This document shows, piece by piece, positions 37,050 to 45,477 of a stretch of 64,000 nucleotides of DNA. Under the pieces are notes generated by a model. That model did no database searches and was not told the origin of the DNA. It was given only the letters and a program-made list of their open reading frames with translations. The position numbers and the translations under genes were made by a program. Within the stretch, counting starts at the first letter, position 1. Each line of letters starts with the position of its first letter. The stretch is from Novosphingobium sp. ST904 (GTDB lineage: Bacteria > Pseudomonadota > Alphaproteobacteria > Sphingomonadales > Sphingomonadaceae), in assembly GCF_001298105.1 (NCBI RefSeq), contig NZ_LGJH01000139.1, positions 1 through 64,000 of the forward strand, in the 5' to 3' direction.

Positions 37050-38510
37050 TACTCGGGAGCCTTCTTGCTTGAATTGTCTTCGTAACCGCCGCCCAGCGCG
37101 CGCTTGAGCGCGACTTCGCTGGCAAGGGTCCGGAAATGGGCATCGACGGCGGCCTGCCGCGCATCGAGCGCGGTGGTCTCGGCGCTCAGCGCGTCGAGGT
37201 AGTTGCCAAGGCGCCCTTGTAGCGCTTCATGGCGATGTCGTAGGCGCGGGCCGACTGGTCCCGCGCGTCCGCCGAGGCCTGTTCCTGCTCGGCCGCCGCA
37301 TTGCGCGTGGCGAGCGCATCGGCCACGTCCTGCAGCGCGCCGATCACGGCGCCGTTATAGTCCGCCACCGCAAGATCGTAGGCGCCGCGAACCTTGGTGT
37401 ATTCGCCCTTGAGCCGGCCGCCCTGGAAGATCGGCAGGCTGATCGCGCCGCCGGCGTTTCCATAAGTGGACCGCTCTTGAACAGGTTCGAGAGGCCGAGC
37501 GACTGGAGGCCGAACAGGCCGCTGATCGAGATATCGGGCAGGAAGGCGGCCTTGGCGGCATCGATCCGCTTGCCCGCGCCTTCGGCGCGCAGACGCGCCG
37601 CAACGATGTCGGGACGGCGACCGACCAGGCCGATGCCGGCATCGGCCGGAACCGGCGTGACCGGCAGGCTGGTGATCGCGGTCGGCACGATGGCGAGGCC
37701 GCGATCCGGCCCGGCGCCAAGCAGCGCGGCAAGCGCGTGGCGGCGCAGCAGGATCTGTTCGTCATTGGCGGAAAGCGCGGCCCGCGCGGAAGCCGACAGC
37801 GACTGCGACTGGCGCAGCGGCAGTTCGCTGTCGAGGCCCTGACGGTTGCGCTGATCGCTGAGCGTGACCATCGCCTCGCGCGCCTTCACCGCTTCCTTCA
37901 GCGCCTCTCCGCGCGCCACGAGGCGGGCGAGGTCGAAGTAGGAGGAGACCACGTTCGAGGAGAGCATCAGCTCGGCCTGGCGGGCATCGGCCTCGGCGGC
38001 TTTCTCCTCGGAAGTCGCGGCGGCGAGCGCCTTGCGGTACTTGCCCCAGAGATCGAGGTCGAAATCGCCCGAGAGCGCCAGATCGCCGGTGCTCTTCCAG
38101 CCCTTGGGCACGAAGTCGGCCGGGATGCCGTTGTTGTAGCTCTGCTTGGTGCCGCCCGCTGAACCCTGCCCGTTGACGGTCGGCAGGGTGGAAGCCCCGG
38201 CCACCAGGGTTGCGCCGCGCGCCTGCATGATGCGGGCCTGCGCCTCGGCCACGTCGGGCGAGTTGGCCAGTGCCTCGGCCACCAGGGCATCGAGCTGGGC
38301 ATCGCCATAGGCGGTCCACCACTGCTGCTGCGGCCATGCCCCGTCGGACGCCGCGCCCGGCGGCGACGCCAGCGACCGGGCGCTGTCCAGGGTTGCGGGA
38401 GCCCGCATCTGCGGCTTCGGCCCGAGGTCGGGCACGGCGCAGGCGGACAGCGAAAGGCCTACGGCGAGCATCGAAGCTGCCGCGACTCGGGGAAGATTGA
38501 TCGTACTCAT
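37049..38510 (-). CDS. NodT/OprM-type outer-membrane efflux channel (two frame breaks)
   Basis: A lipoprotein channel of about 487 residues: signal peptide and lipobox LSLSACAVPDLGPKP, the family start WWTAYGDAQLDALVAEALANSPD, FDLDLWGKYR, and VGRRPDIVAARLRAEGAGKRI. Two one-base losses, near 37470 and near 37206, split it; restored joins read STYGNAGGAISLPIFQGGRLKG and KGALGNYLDALSAETTALD. It completes the tripartite pump with EmrAB. The start codon lies inside a GTACT-N4-AGTAC palindrome, a strong sign of repression by the divergent TetR. Confidence 0.87.
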
Positions 38511-38516
38511 CAGTAC
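38503..38516. promoter_or_regulatory. TetR operator 1 over the start codon of the efflux channel gene
   Basis: GTACT-CATC-AGTAC, a perfect palindrome whose spacer contains part of the start codon of the channel gene. An identical-armed copy is at 38559. Confidence 0.72.
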
Positions 38517-38558
38517 AGTTTTTATCGGAGCCCGGCTTGCGCCTGTCAACGGAAAAGT

Positions 38559-38572
38559 GTACTGACCAGTAC
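38559..38572. promoter_or_regulatory. TetR operator 2 before the tetR gene
   Basis: GTACT-GACC-AGTAC, same arms as the copy at 38503, 56 bases away, ending 4 bases before the tetR ATG. It overlaps the place where a ribosome binding site would be, so binding could also shut down the regulator itself. Confidence 0.72.
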
Positions 38573-38576
38573 CACT

Positions 38577-39197
38577 ATGACAGAAAATCCGGGCAAGAGA
38601 GAACTCAACAAGGCGAAAAAGCGCGCCGCCATCGTGGAAGTTGCAACGAAGTCCTTCTTCGAGCGGGGCTATGCCGCCACCACGATGTCTTCGATCGCCG
38701 ATGAACTGGGCGGCTCGAAAGCCACGCTCTGGGCGCACTTCAGCTCGAAGGAAGAGCTTTTCGCCGCCGTGGTGGACAACAAGGTCGACAGCTTCTCGCA
38801 GGACGTGAACGAGGTGCTCACCGGGCAGACCTTCTCGTTCGCCGCGCTGCGGCGCGCCTGCCTGCGCTTCCTCGACTGCCTGCTGCGCGAGAATTCGGTG
38901 CAGCTCTTCCGGCTCGTCGTCAGCGAGGGCGAACGGTTCCCCGAGATCAACGAAATGTTCTACGAACGCGGCCCGTCGAAATTCCGGGCTTGCGTGACCT
39001 CGTTCTACGAAACCCAGTTCACCCGCGAGGAGGCCGAGCGGCTGACCCAGCTTACGGTTTCGGCGCTGGTGGGCTTTCGCTCCGACATTCTGATGCGGCC
39101 CGCGCGCCCCACCCTCAAGGAACGCGAAGGCTTCGTGGACGATCTCATCGGCCTGATCGACTGGCCCCGCCGCCCCTGCCCGCAAGCTGCGGACTGA
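38577..39197 (+). CDS. TetR family repressor of the Emr efflux operon
   Basis: A 206-residue regulator. The helix-turn-helix is AIVEVATKSFFERGYAATTMSSIADELGGSKATLWAHFSSKEELFAAV (in parts), followed by a TetR_C-like domain (RLVVSEGERFPEINEMFYERG) of the AcrR-like group. It is divergent from the three-gene efflux operon and both genes carry the same palindrome. Drug binding would release it. Followed by a strong terminator. Confidence 0.92.
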   Translation: MTENPGKRELNKAKKRAAIVEVATKSFFERGYAATTMSSIADELGGSKATLWAHFSSKEELFAAVVDNKVDSFSQDVNEVLTGQTFSFAALRRACLRFLDCLLRENSVQLFRLVVSEGERFPEINEMFYERGPSKFRACVTSFYETQFTREEAERLTQLTVSALVGFRSDILMRPARPTLKEREGFVDDLIGLIDWPRRPCPQAAD

Positions 39198-39218
39198 CAC
39201 TGCACAAGGAAATTGATC

Positions 39219-39253
39219 GGCGCTCAGAATTAAATTGAGCGCCGTATATTTTT
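39219..39253 (+). terminator. Rho-independent terminator after tetR
   Basis: GGCGCTCA (39219-39226) pairs with TGAGCGCC (39236-39243), loop of 9 AT-rich bases, followed by GTATATTTTT. Confidence 0.88.
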
Positions 39254-39353
39254 GTGTCACACGATCGTCACGGCGGGAGTGCCTTCGGGCATTTACCGCT
39301 TGTGAATTTTCCCGAGCCCATGGAAACGTCCACGGCAACCGAGGGGGATAGGC

Positions 39354-42300
39354 GTGTCGGCACCTGATTTTTCATTGCTTTCGAGGCGGCGTTTCGCGCC
39401 GATGTTCTGCGTCCAGTTCCTGGGCGCCTTCAATGACAACCTGCTGAAATACGCGATGCTGCTGCTGGCCAATTACGGCCTGCTGCGCGATGCGCCGGAC
39501 AAGGCGGGGATGCTCTCGGTCGTGGCGACCGGGCTGTTCACGCTGCCCTATTTCCTGTTCTCGGCGCTGGCCGGGCAGATTGCCGACCGGATCGACAAGG
39601 CCCGCCTCGTGCGCTGGATCAAGGCGGCGGAAGTGGGGATCATGGGCATCGCGCTCCTCGGCTTCGCGCTGGAATCGATCGCGCTGCTGCTCGCCAGCCT
39701 GTTCCTGATGGGTCTTCATTCGACGATCTTCGGGCCGGTGAAATACTCGATCCTGCCCCAGCACCTGTCCGAGCGTGAAGTCATGGGCGGCACCGGCCTG
39801 ATCGAGGCCGGCACTTTCCTGGCGATCCTCGGCGGGCAATTGCTGGCCGGGCAAGTGGTGCCGTGGGAAGCCGGGCTGGTCGCCATGGGCCTTGCGGTGG
39901 TGGGCTGGCTGGCCGCGCTGGCCGTTCCGCCCGCGCCGCCCAGCCGTGACGGCCATCCGATCGACTGGAACATCGCGCGCGGGACCTGGGCCGTGCTGGT
40001 CGCCGCGCACAAGGGCCGGGGCATCTGGCTGGCGGTGCTCGGCATAAGCTGGTTCTTCACGGCAGGCGCGGTGCTGCTGACCGAGTTCGTTCCCCTCGTC
40101 TCCGACACGCTGCAGGCGCGCAAGGAAGTGGCGACGCTGTTCCTGGTGATCTTCTCGGTAACGATCGCGCTCGGCTCGATGACGGTGAACCGCCTGCTCA
40201 AGGGCGAGGTTTCCGCCCGCTACGTTCCCGTCAGCGCGTTGATGCTGTCGATCGGCCTGATCGACCTGTGGCTCTCCACGCGCGGGTTCGTGCCCACTGC
40301 GATCGACGCCACCGTGCGCCAGTTCGCCGCCGATCCGCAATCGTGGAAGATCTTCGCGGACCTGGTGGTAATCGCCTTCTCCGGCGGCATGTTCATCGTG
40401 CCGCTCTACGCGATCCTCCAGATCCATTCCGCGCCGGAGGAACGTTCGCAGGTCATTGCCGCCAACAACATCCTCAACGCAGGCATGACCGTGGCCGCCA
40501 TCGCCGTTGTCGCGGTGCTGCTGGGCAGCGGCATGAGCGTGCCGGGCGTCATCGGCGTTCTCGGCTTCGCCACGCTGGCGGTGGCGGTGGTCTCGATCTG
40601 GCTGCTGCCCGAAACCCTGTTCAAGGCGGTGATCCGGGCCGTGCTCAAGGCGCTCTACCGGGTCGAGGTAACGGGCATGGAAAACATGCCGAAGCCCGGC
40701 CAACCGGCGGTCGTTGTGGTCAATCACCTTTCCTATCTCGACGGCCTGCTGCTGGGGGCGTTCCTTCCCGGCAAGCCGACTTTCGCGGTCCACACCGCCA
40801 TCGCCAAAAGCTGGTGGATCCAGCCGTTCCTCAAGCTGTTCCGTGCTTTCCCGGTCGATCCCACCAACCCGATGGCGGCCAAGGCGATGGTCCGCGCCGT
40901 AAAGGAAGGCCGGACGCTGGTGATCTTCCCCGAAGGCCGCATCACCGTGACCGGCGCACTGATGAAAGTGTTCGACGGCCCCGGCATGGTGGCCGACAAG
41001 GCCGACGCGCCGATCGTGCCCGTCCGTCTTGACGGGCCGCAGTACACGCCCTTCTCCCACCTCAAGGGCAAGGTCCGCCAGCGCTGGTTCCCCAAGGTCT
41101 CGATCGACGTGCTGCCCGCGCGCCGCTTCTCGATCGAGGGCGAGATGACCGCCCGCCAGCGCCGCGCCATCGCCGGGCGCCGTCTCTATGACGAGATGAG
41201 CCGGATGATCTTCGACACCAGCCACACGGACCGCACCCTGTTCGCCGCGCTCTGCGATGCGCGCGAAGTGCATGGCGGCAAGACCAGGGTGGTGGAGGAC
41301 ATCAAGCGCACCCCGCTCAGCTACGACCGCCTGATCCTCGGCGCCGAACTGCTGGGCGAGCGCCTCGCCTTCCGCACCCGCCCCGGCGAGGCGGTAGGCC
41401 TGCTGCTGCCCAACGTCAGCGGCGTGGCACTGGCCTTCTTCGCGCTTCAGGCGGAAGGCCGGGTTCCGGCCATGCTGAACTTCACCGTCGGCCAGGCCAG
41501 CCTGGTTTCCGCCTGCGCCACCGCGAAGATCGAAACGGTGGTCACCGCGCGCGCCTTCATCGAGCAGGGCAAGCTGGAAGCCACGATCGCCGCGCTGAAG
41601 GCGGACGGGCGCAAGGTACTCTACCTCGAGGACCTTGCCGCCGAGATCGGCACTTTCGCCAAGCTCTGGCACATGGTTTCCGCCCGCGCCGCCGATGGCC
41701 GCCACGCCCGCCGCAAGGTCTCTCCCGATGCGCCGGCGGTGATCCTGTTCACCTCCGGCTCAGAAGGCGCCCCCAAGGGCGTGGTGCTGACCCACCGCAA
41801 CCTGCTGTCCAACTGCGCGCAGCTTGCCGCGCGGATCGACTTCAACCCCGCAGACGTGGTGCTGAACGCGCTGCCGGTGTTCCACTCGTTCGGGCTGACC
41901 GGAGGCACCCTGCTGCCGCTGCTGAACGGCATCCGCACGGTGTTCTACCCGAGCCCCCTGCACTACCGCATCGTACCCGCGCTCGCCTACGACGCCAATG
42001 CCACGATCCTGTTCGGCACCGACACTTTCCTCTCCGGCTATGCCCGCATGGCGCATAGCTACGACTTCTACTCGCTGCGCTACATCTTCGCGGGCGCGGA
42101 GAAGGTGCGCGAGGAAACCCGGCGTACTTATGCCGACAAGTTCGGCCTGCGCATCCTCGAAGGCTACGGCGCCACCGAGTGCGCGCCGGTGATCGCGGTA
42201 AACACGCCGATGCACTTCAGGGCGGGCACCGTCGGCCGGATGCTGCCGGCGATGGAAGCGCGGCTCGAGGAAGTGCCCGGCATCACCGAGGGCGGACGCC

Positions 42301-42749
42301 TTTACGTGCGCGGGCCGAACGTCATGGCGGGCTACCTGCTGGCGAGCGAGCCTGGCGTGCTCCAGCCGCCCGCCGAGGGCTGGCACGACACCGGCGATAT
42401 CGTCACCATCGACGAGGTCGGCTTCGTCACCATTCGCGGCCGCGCCAAGCGCTTCGCCAAGATCGCGGGCGAAATGGTCTCCGTTCCCGCGGTAGAGGGT
42501 TATGCCGCCAAAGTCTGGCCCGATGCGGAGAACGCGGTCGTCACCCGGCCCGACCCGAGAAAGGGCGAGCAACTGGTGCTCTACACCACGGCCGGGGGCG
42601 CGGATCACAAGGCGCTTCAGGAATGGGGCCGCGCCAACGGCGTTGCCGAGCTCATGATCCCGCGCGATATCCGGGTGCTCGATGCCTTGCCGGTGCTGGG
42701 AACCGGCAAGATCGACTATGTGACCCTGGGCGAAATGGCGAAAGGCTGA
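39354..42749 (+). CDS. LplT-Aas fusion: lysophospholipid transporter, acyltransferase and acyl-ACP synthetase
   Basis: A 1131-residue inner-membrane protein in three parts. Residues 1-420 are an MFS transporter like LplT (FLGAFNDNLLKYAMLLL, HSTIFGPVKYSILPQHL). Residues 430-640 are a PlsC acyltransferase (NHLSYLD near 456, the HX4D motif, and VIFPEGRITVTG). Residues 650-1131 are an adenylate-forming synthetase (ILFTSGSEGAPKGV near 800, GYGATECAPV, LPVLGTGKIDYVTL). Together they would flip lysophospholipids inward and re-acylate them, recycling phosphatidylethanolamine. E. coli splits these over two genes. GTG 39354 follows GAGGGGGA. Confidence 0.93.
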   Translation: MSAPDFSLLSRRRFAPMFCVQFLGAFNDNLLKYAMLLLANYGLLRDAPDKAGMLSVVATGLFTLPYFLFSALAGQIADRIDKARLVRWIKAAEVGIMGIALLGFALESIALLLASLFLMGLHSTIFGPVKYSILPQHLSEREVMGGTGLIEAGTFLAILGGQLLAGQVVPWEAGLVAMGLAVVGWLAALAVPPAPPSRDGHPIDWNIARGTWAVLVAAHKGRGIWLAVLGISWFFTAGAVLLTEFVPLVSDTLQARKEVATLFLVIFSVTIALGSMTVNRLLKGEVSARYVPVSALMLSIGLIDLWLSTRGFVPTAIDATVRQFAADPQSWKIFADLVVIAFSGGMFIVPLYAILQIHSAPEERSQVIAANNILNAGMTVAAIAVVAVLLGSGMSVPGVIGVLGFATLAVAVVSIWLLPETLFKAVIRAVLKALYRVEVTGMENMPKPGQPAVVVVNHLSYLDGLLLGAFLPGKPTFAVHTAIAKSWWIQPFLKLFRAFPVDPTNPMAAKAMVRAVKEGRTLVIFPEGRITVTGALMKVFDGPGMVADKADAPIVPVRLDGPQYTPFSHLKGKVRQRWFPKVSIDVLPARRFSIEGEMTARQRRAIAGRRLYDEMSRMIFDTSHTDRTLFAALCDAREVHGGKTRVVEDIKRTPLSYDRLILGAELLGERLAFRTRPGEAVGLLLPNVSGVALAFFALQAEGRVPAMLNFTVGQASLVSACATAKIETVVTARAFIEQGKLEATIAALKADGRKVLYLEDLAAEIGTFAKLWHMVSARAADGRHARRKVSPDAPAVILFTSGSEGAPKGVVLTHRNLLSNCAQLAARIDFNPADVVLNALPVFHSFGLTGGTLLPLLNGIRTVFYPSPLHYRIVPALAYDANATILFGTDTFLSGYARMAHSYDFYSLRYIFAGAEKVREETRRTYADKFGLRILEGYGATECAPVIAVNTPMHFRAGTVGRMLPAMEARLEEVPGITEGGRLYVRGPNVMAGYLLASEPGVLQPPAEGWHDTGDIVTIDEVGFVTIRGRAKRFAKIAGEMVSVPAVEGYAAKVWPDAENAVVTRPDPRKGEQLVLYTTAGGADHKALQEWGRANGVAELMIPRDIRVLDALPVLGTGKIDYVTLGEMAKG

Positions 42750-42817
42750 GTGCAAGGCCGGTGGCGGGCGGTGTTCGGACGTTGCTCCGCACCCGCCTTC
42801 CGGTTTAAAGGCGCGGG

Positions 42818-43309
42818 ATGACCCAGGCACCCATTCTCGTCATCACCACCGGCGGCACCTTCGACAAGCAGTACTTCGACGCGCTCAGCGAATATCAGAT
42901 CGTCGAGAGCGTGATCGAGAAGCTGCTCAAGGTCGCGCGCGTCGCCCACCCGTTCCGCGTGGTCGAGCTGCTGCGCAAGGACAGTCTCGAACTCACCGGA
43001 GAGGACCGCGCGCTGATCGCGGCGACCATCGCCGCCGCGCCGGAAACCCATGTCGTCATCACTCACGGCACCGACACCATGACCGACACCGCCAAGGTGC
43101 TTGCCGACATCCCCGGCAAGACCATGGTGCTGACCGGCGCGCTGGCCCCGGCACGTTTCGCCGAGAGCGACGCCACCTTCAACCTCGGCATGGCCTTCGC
43201 CTGCACCCAGTCCGCACCCGAAGGCGTATGGATCACGATGAACGGTTCGGTGTTTAACGGGCTCAAGGTCCGCAAGGACCGCGAAGCCGGAAAATTCGTG
43301 GCAATTTGA
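42818..43309 (+). CDS. Short asparaginase-family protein (one domain)
   Basis: A 163-residue protein with the first active-site motif VITTGGTFDK (residues about 8-17) and the second, THGTDTMTDTAKVL (about 83-96), of type I/II L-asparaginases. The normal enzymes have about 330 residues in two domains; here only the N-terminal domain exists and the frame ends cleanly in KFVAI. Short versions of this type are annotated in proteobacteria, so it is probably natural and not truncated, but whether it hydrolyses asparagine is unclear. Lies 68 bases after the Aas fusion. Confidence 0.82.
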   Translation: MTQAPILVITTGGTFDKQYFDALSEYQIVESVIEKLLKVARVAHPFRVVELLRKDSLELTGEDRALIAATIAAAPETHVVITHGTDTMTDTAKVLADIPGKTMVLTGALAPARFAESDATFNLGMAFACTQSAPEGVWITMNGSVFNGLKVRKDREAGKFVAI

Positions 43310-43354
43310 CACCGCAATCGTTGCTAATGATCGTTAACTAGGGAGATCCCCGGA

Positions 43355-43490
43355 AAGCACCTTTCGTCAGGTGCAAAGGGGCTGCCCCTAATCATTACCG
43401 CAGGAGGCCGATCCTGCGTCGTTTCAAGAACGCAACACGACCTCCCGGTCGCACCGTTACGCCGGCTCCCTTCGCGGGGAGCGGGCCATT
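43355..43490 (+). other. Structured leader before the PAS histidine kinase
   Basis: The 200-base gap 43310-43510 contains several stems: GCACCT-TTCGTC-AGGTGC (43358-43375), a long imperfect AGGAGG...CCTCC stem around 43402-43445, and GGCTCCC-TTCGC-GGGGAGC (about 43464-43482). No T-run follows the last one. It may be a 5' leader with regulatory folding or the end of the asparaginase transcript. Confidence 0.35.
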
Positions 43491-43510
43491 CGCTGCAATA
43501 GGGAGTGACT

Positions 43511-44967
43511 GTGTCGATAGCGCTTCAGAATCAGGCCGAGGTTCACGCCGCGCTGGCTCATGCGCCGATCGGCGCCATGATAATCGACGAAGCCGGCGTC
43601 ATCTCCTGGGCGAACCAGGCGGTCGCGGCCCTGCTCGGCGAACCGGACCCTGCGGCGCTGCGCCTGACGCTGGCCTTCGTCTGGCTGCCCGAAGACGATG
43701 CCGAGGTCCTGCGCCAGATGCTGGACATGTTCTTCGCCGCCCCGGTGGATGCCCGGCCCACCTGGTCCCGCGTGGTCCCGATCCAGACGATGGAAGGCAT
43801 CCGGCAAACCGCGGAACTGACGCTGACTTGCGCGCCGGGGGACTTCGACAAGCGCGCATTGCTCTATTTCCAGAGCCTGACCCGCCAGACCATCGCCGAA
43901 AAGCGCTTCTCCCAGGTCTTCGAGAACCTGCCGCTCGGCGCGCTGGTGGTCGATACCCGCCAGCGCATCGTCCAGGTCAATTCCGCGCTCGCCAGCGAGT
44001 TCGGCTACCCGCGCGAGGAACTGGTCGGCCAGCCGCTCGAAACGCTGCTGCCCGCCCGCTGCCGTCCGGCGCACCGTGAACATGTCGAAGGCTATGTCGC
44101 GCGCCGGCATCGCGGATGATGGGCACCGGCCGCGATCTCACCGGGCTCCACCGCTCGGGCCAGGAAATCCCGGTCGAGATCGCCCTCACCCGGCTGGAAA
44201 ACGCGGCGCAGCCGATGTTCATGGCGATCGTCAGCGACATTTCCTCGCGCAAGCGCAGCGAGACGGCGCTCCAGCAGACCAATGCCCAGCTTGAGGAGTT
44301 CACTTACGTCGCCAGCCATGACCTGCGCTCTCCGCTGCGCGGGATCGGCGACCTCGTCACCTGGATTCGCGAGGACCTGAGCGGTTTCGAACTGCCGGAC
44401 GACGTGCAGTACAACTTCGACCGGATTTCCCTGCGGATCGACCGGGCCGAACAGATGATCGACGATCTCCTCCGCTATGCCCGCGCCGGCGTGCGCGACA
44501 CCGACATGGAGACGATCTCCCCCGCCGAACTGGTGGAAGAGGCGCTCGCCCTCGCCCTGGTGCCGGACAGCTTCACGATCGAGGTGGACCTGCAGGGCGG
44601 CGATATCGTCGCCCCGCGCGCGCCGCTCTCCACCTCGCTGCGCAATCTCATCGGCAACGCCGTAAAGCACCACGGCGGCGCGTCCGGCCGCGTGCGCATC
44701 ACGATGCGCGAGGAAGGCCGCTTCTCGGTCTTCACGGTCGACGATGACGGTCAGGGCGTCACCCCCGGCAACGAGGAGCGCATCTTCAAGCTGTTCCACC
44801 GCGCCTCGCCCGGCACCAATGGAGACGGCGTCGGCCTCGCCTTCACCCGGCGCATGATCAACGCGCACGGCGGCATGGTGACGGTGCGTTCGCCCGGCGC
44901 GCTCGGCGGCGCCTCGTTCGAGATCCACTGGCCGCGCATTCTCCTGAAGGAACACGAGGATGAATGA
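43511..44967 (+). CDS. PAS-domain histidine kinase (frame break near 44104)
   Basis: About 486 residues, no membrane helix. Two PAS domains (APIGAMIIDEAGVISWANQ; LPLGALVVDTRQRIVQVNS), then HisKA with the phosphorylated His in TYVASHDLRSPLRG and an ATPase domain (LRNLIGNAVKHHGG, DDDGQGV, GDGVGLAFTRRM) of the bacteriophytochrome-kinase kind. One lost base near 44104 splits it within the second PAS; restoring it gives YVARPASRMMGTGRDLTGLH. GTG 43511 has GGGAG 5 bases upstream. Its end overlaps the response regulator at 44960, its likely partner. Confidence 0.87.
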
Positions 44968-45409
44968 GACCCGCCCCGCACCCGAAACCACCTGCGACTA
45001 CACCGTGCTGGTCGTGGACGACGATGACGTGGCGCTCGAAGGCGTGCTGCGCAGCTTCCGCCGCCACGGCGTGCCGTGCCGCAGCCAGACCGCCGGAGAC
45101 GGATGCGAGGCGCTGGACGTGCTGCGCGGCCGCCATCCCGCCAAGCAGCTCGCCACCCCGGTGATCGTCCTGCTCGATCTCAACATGCCGAACATGGACG
45201 GTTTCCAGTTCCTGGAGGCCCTGCGCGCCGATCCCGAGCTGAAGCGCACCGTGGTCTTCATCCTCAGCACCAGCGCGCGCGAGCAGGACCGTTCACGCGC
45301 CTACGACGAACATGTCGCCGGATACATGGTGAAGTCCGCCGTCGGCCCGCAGTTCGCCCAGCTCGCCCAGTTCATCACCAAGTACGCAACGACCCAGAAC
45401 CTGCCCTGA
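44960..45409 (+). CDS. Single-domain response regulator (Rcp1-like)
   Basis: A 149-residue receiver domain: VLVVDDDDVALEGVLRSF, the phosphorylated Asp in VIVLLDLNMPNMDGFQFLEAL, Ser/Thr in ILSTSAREQD and Lys in YMVKSAV. The long loop and extra N-terminus match regulators paired with phytochrome-type kinases. It overlaps the kinase by 8 bases and lacks an output domain, so it would pass phosphate on or act by binding. Confidence 0.9.
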   Translation: MNETRPAPETTCDYTVLVVDDDDVALEGVLRSFRRHGVPCRSQTAGDGCEALDVLRGRHPAKQLATPVIVLLDLNMPNMDGFQFLEALRADPELKRTVVFILSTSAREQDRSRAYDEHVAGYMVKSAVGPQFAQLAQFITKYATTQNLP

Positions 45410-45477
45410 AACAGGCCGATCGACACGATCCCATGAGCTTGCCTCACGGTCGCCCAACCCCGGAGGACTCGAATACG

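Noticed and set aside
39372..41705. A 777-codon open frame antisense to the LplT-Aas fusion
   Set aside because: Its His/Gln/Arg-rich translation with repeated charged runs is typical of a shadow frame; the plus-strand gene is complete.
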